Below, piece by piece: positions 62,351-64,000 of a stretch of DNA of 64,000 nucleotides. The stretch covers positions 2,222,001-2,286,000 of the forward strand of contig NZ_JACCAS010000002.1 of the NCBI RefSeq assembly GCF_013409255.1, written 5' to 3'. The DNA is from Paraburkholderia bryophila (GTDB taxonomy: Bacteria > Pseudomonadota > Gammaproteobacteria > Burkholderiales > Burkholderiaceae). Position numbers and translations under genes: made by a program. Below the pieces are notes generated by a model. The model was not told the origin of the DNA. It saw only the letters and a program-made list of their open reading frames with translations, and ran no database searches. Position 1 is the first letter of the stretch. Each line of letters begins with the position of its first letter.

Positions 62351-63709
62351 TCAATGCCCAAACGACTCCGCATTCGAACCCGCCGGCGTCGCGACATGCG
62401 GCCGCACGGCCTGCTTGAGCAGCAGCGCCACGCACGCAATCAGCCCCGCAATCGCGACCATCGCGAAGATTCCACCGAACGAGAAATGACGCCGCGTGAG
62501 TTCCGCGACCAGGAACGACCCGGCGATTCCGCCAAAGCGTCCGATCCCAAGCATCCATGCCACGCCCGTACCGCGTCCTTCGGTCGGATAGAACGCGGCG
62601 GCGAGTGCGGGCATCGACGATTGCGCGGTATTCATCAGCACGCCCGCCACGAACACGATAAACACCAGCGCACCGACATTGCCCACCGCCTGACCGATGA
62701 AGTACACGCTCACGGCCGTCAACGCATAGCACGCGGCGATGATCCGGTTCGCGTTGAACTTGTCCATCAGCACGCCGCACAGCACCGCGCCCACGCCGCC
62801 GAGCGGGAACAGCGCCGAAATCAACGTCGCGCGTTGCGGCGTGAGGCCGGCGTCTTTCAGCAGAATCGGCATCCAGTTGATCGACGCGTAGAAGATCACC
62901 AGACCCATGAAGTACGCGACCCACAACATCACCGAGCCGACGATATACGAACGCGACAGCACCACGCCCAACCCCTTGCTACCGGTTTGCGGCGCGGTTT
63001 CGGTCATGGTGAACGAGCCCGCTTGCGCGGCTTCGCTCGAAATACGTGCGAGCGCCGCGCGAATCCGCTCGACCGGCGCGCTATTGGCGACCATGTAGCG
63101 GACCGACTCCGGCATCTTGATCAGCAGCAGGACCAGCAGCAACAGCGGCGTGATACCGCCGAGCAGCAACACGCTACGCCAGCCGACATGCGGAATCATC
63201 CACGCAGCGAGAAAACCGCCGAACGCGGCGCCGAGCGGAAAGCCGCAGAACATCAGATTGATCAGTGTCGCGCGACGGCGATCCGGGCAGTATTCGCCCA
63301 TCATCGTCACGGCATTCGGCATGGCCGCGCCGAGTCCGACGCCGGTCACGAAGCGCAGCACCGTGAGTTGTTCAATGTTGCTCGAGAAGGCCGACGCGAG
63401 GCACGCCACACCGAACAGCAGCACCGAGCCGAGCAGCAGCGAGCGTCGCCCGAGACGGTCGGACAGCGGTCCCGAGCCGAGCGCACCGCAGGCGAGCCCA
63501 AACAGCGCGGCGCTCAGCACCGGCGCGAGCGCCGGTTTCGTGATGCCCCATTCCGCGATCAGTGAAGGCGCAATGAAGCCGATCGCCGCCGTGTCGAAAC
63601 CGTCCAGCAGCACGATCACGAAACACATGAAGAAAATGAGCCACTGGAACGGCGAGAAGGGATGTTCGTTGATGAAGGTTTGAACGTTCACAGCGGTACT
63701 GCGGCTCAT
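62351..63709 (-). CDS. MFS transporter of the aromatic acid:H+ symporter (AAHS) group
   Basis: This 452-residue protein has twelve predicted helices. AAHS landmarks are LLDGFDTAAIGFIAPSLIAEW in helix 1, GPLSDRLGRRSLLLGSVLLF in loop 2-3 and FVTGVGLGAAMPNAVTMMGEY in helix 4. PcaK and MhbT are well-known relatives, so hydroxybenzoate or protocatechuate uptake is likely. The gene follows a porin gene on the same strand with a terminator between. Confidence 0.92.
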   Translation of the reverse strand: MSRSTAVNVQTFINEHPFSPFQWLIFFMCFVIVLLDGFDTAAIGFIAPSLIAEWGITKPALAPVLSAALFGLACGALGSGPLSDRLGRRSLLLGSVLLFGVACLASAFSSNIEQLTVLRFVTGVGLGAAMPNAVTMMGEYCPDRRRATLINLMFCGFPLGAAFGGFLAAWMIPHVGWRSVLLLGGITPLLLLVLLLIKMPESVRYMVANSAPVERIRAALARISSEAAQAGSFTMTETAPQTGSKGLGVVLSRSYIVGSVMLWVAYFMGLVIFYASINWMPILLKDAGLTPQRATLISALFPLGGVGAVLCGVLMDKFNANRIIAACYALTAVSVYFIGQAVGNVGALVFIVFVAGVLMNTAQSSMPALAAAFYPTEGRGTGVAWMLGIGRFGGIAGSFLVAELTRRHFSFGGIFAMVAIAGLIACVALLLKQAVRPHVATPAGSNAESFGH

Positions 63710-63737
63710 GATGGTCTCCTGACTGCGAAAAAGCGCG

Positions 63738-63759
63738 AAGGCTCGTGATCACGAGCCTT
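63738..63759 (-). terminator. Intrinsic terminator of the porin gene
   Basis: AAGGCTCGTGATCACGAGCC plus TT is a perfect 22-base palindrome. In the minus direction a T5 tract (GCGCTTTTTCGC) follows a few bases later, and it stands 26 bases after the porin stop. It separates the porin from the MFS gene. Confidence 0.6.
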
Positions 63760-63784
63760 TCTTTCTTCTACGATCGCGTGCCGT

Positions 63785-64000
63785 TTAGAAGCGGTGCACG
63801 ATGCCGACGCCCGCGGCGAACTGGCTGCGCGACGACGAGGGCGCGCTCTGGAAACCGTCGCCGATCGTGGCCGTGGCGCTGATGATATGCCCCGAGCCGG
63901 CCGTGCCGAGCGTGTTGCCGTTCGTGCGCTGGAACGCCTGCAACGCGTAGAGGCCGGTGCGCTTCGACAAGGCATAGTACTCGGACAGGTTGACCTGCTG
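63785..64000 (-). CDS. Gram-negative porin, C-terminal end (cut by window edge)
   Basis: This is the last 71 residues of a porin whose start lies beyond the window. VNLSEYYALSKRTGLYALQAF, a periplasmic turn and the final strand FAAGVGIVHRF with C-terminal Phe are typical of Burkholderia/Neisseria-type general porins (OmpC/PhoE-like family 4). It would form an outer-membrane trimeric channel. It may serve entry of aromatic acids taken up by the neighbouring AAHS carrier, which is inference. Confidence 0.9.
   Translation of the reverse strand, partial: QQVNLSEYYALSKRTGLYALQAFQRTNGNTLGTAGSGHIISATATIGDGFQSAPSSSRSQFAAGVGIVHRF

Noticed and set aside
1..64000. CRISPR arrays, tRNA/rRNA genes, insertion sequences, prophage genes, riboswitches
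   Set aside because: I looked for regularly spaced repeats, transposase or integrase motifs, cloverleaf-type sequences and conserved riboswitch cores in the spacers and found none convincing.

Overview
The window reads as chromosomal sequence from a Burkholderiaceae bacterium, most likely Paraburkholderia. This is inference. It rests on very high third-position GC, dense packing of LysR-regulated catabolic modules, a DUF3331-like protein, and a repertoire (TRAP and ABC importers, GMC and aldehyde dehydrogenases, aromatic-acid MFS carriers, a trimeric-type porin) typical of versatile soil and plant-associated members of that family. I see no rRNA, tRNA, CRISPR array, insertion sequence or prophage. 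Coding density is high; the only stretch above 300 bases without an intact gene is 18769-19193, which holds a transporter relic and a good promoter. Five LysR, two AraC, one TetR, one LacI and one winged-helix/ATPase regulator show that this is accessory, substrate-responsive DNA.

Layout. 67-4830: a secreted metallo-beta-lactamase-fold hydrolase, a DUF3331-like protein and a 1005-residue winged-helix/NTPase regulator. 4840-10893: LysR divergent from a four-gene AaeB-type efflux operon (FUSC pump, outer-membrane channel, DUF1656, HlyD). 11049-18768: a possibly Tat-exported alpha/beta hydrolase, small membrane and secreted proteins, Kup with an unlisted 26-residue membrane microprotein upstream, an acetyltransferase, an AraC regulator and a PEBP-family protein. 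19094-29549: a polyamine/spermidine-type ABC importer split over two strands together with GMC, aldehyde, FAD-amine and HAD enzymes and a LysR; the two promoters share a 20-bp element over their -35 boxes. 29564-34699: Tat-exported NHL propeller, TetR/SDR pair, LysR/lrgAB.

34754-44778: the most intriguing block. A LysR gene is divergent from a seven-gene run with a two-subunit transketolase, an SDR, a TRAP importer (DctP plus fused DctQM), a second full-length transketolase and a D-2-hydroxyacid dehydrogenase, with no sugar kinase. It looks like an uncharacterised ketose or sugar-acid pathway that uses ketol transfer. 44939-52813: AlaX editing protein, AraC regulator, a cysteine-rich hypothetical protein, a LigJ/LigK-like pair with its MFS carrier and LysR, and a succinate-semialdehyde dehydrogenase.

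53030-61846: a complete galactan/galacto-oligosaccharide utilisation locus. A LacI-type repressor is divergent from an ABC importer, a GH42 beta-galactosidase and a GH53 endo-galactanase, with two near-identical AT-rich palindromes between repressor and operon. 61890-64000: small secreted protein, aromatic-acid type MFS carrier, and the C-terminal end of a porin cut by the window edge.

All calls come from reading the translations, motifs and spacing by eye; no database search was run.
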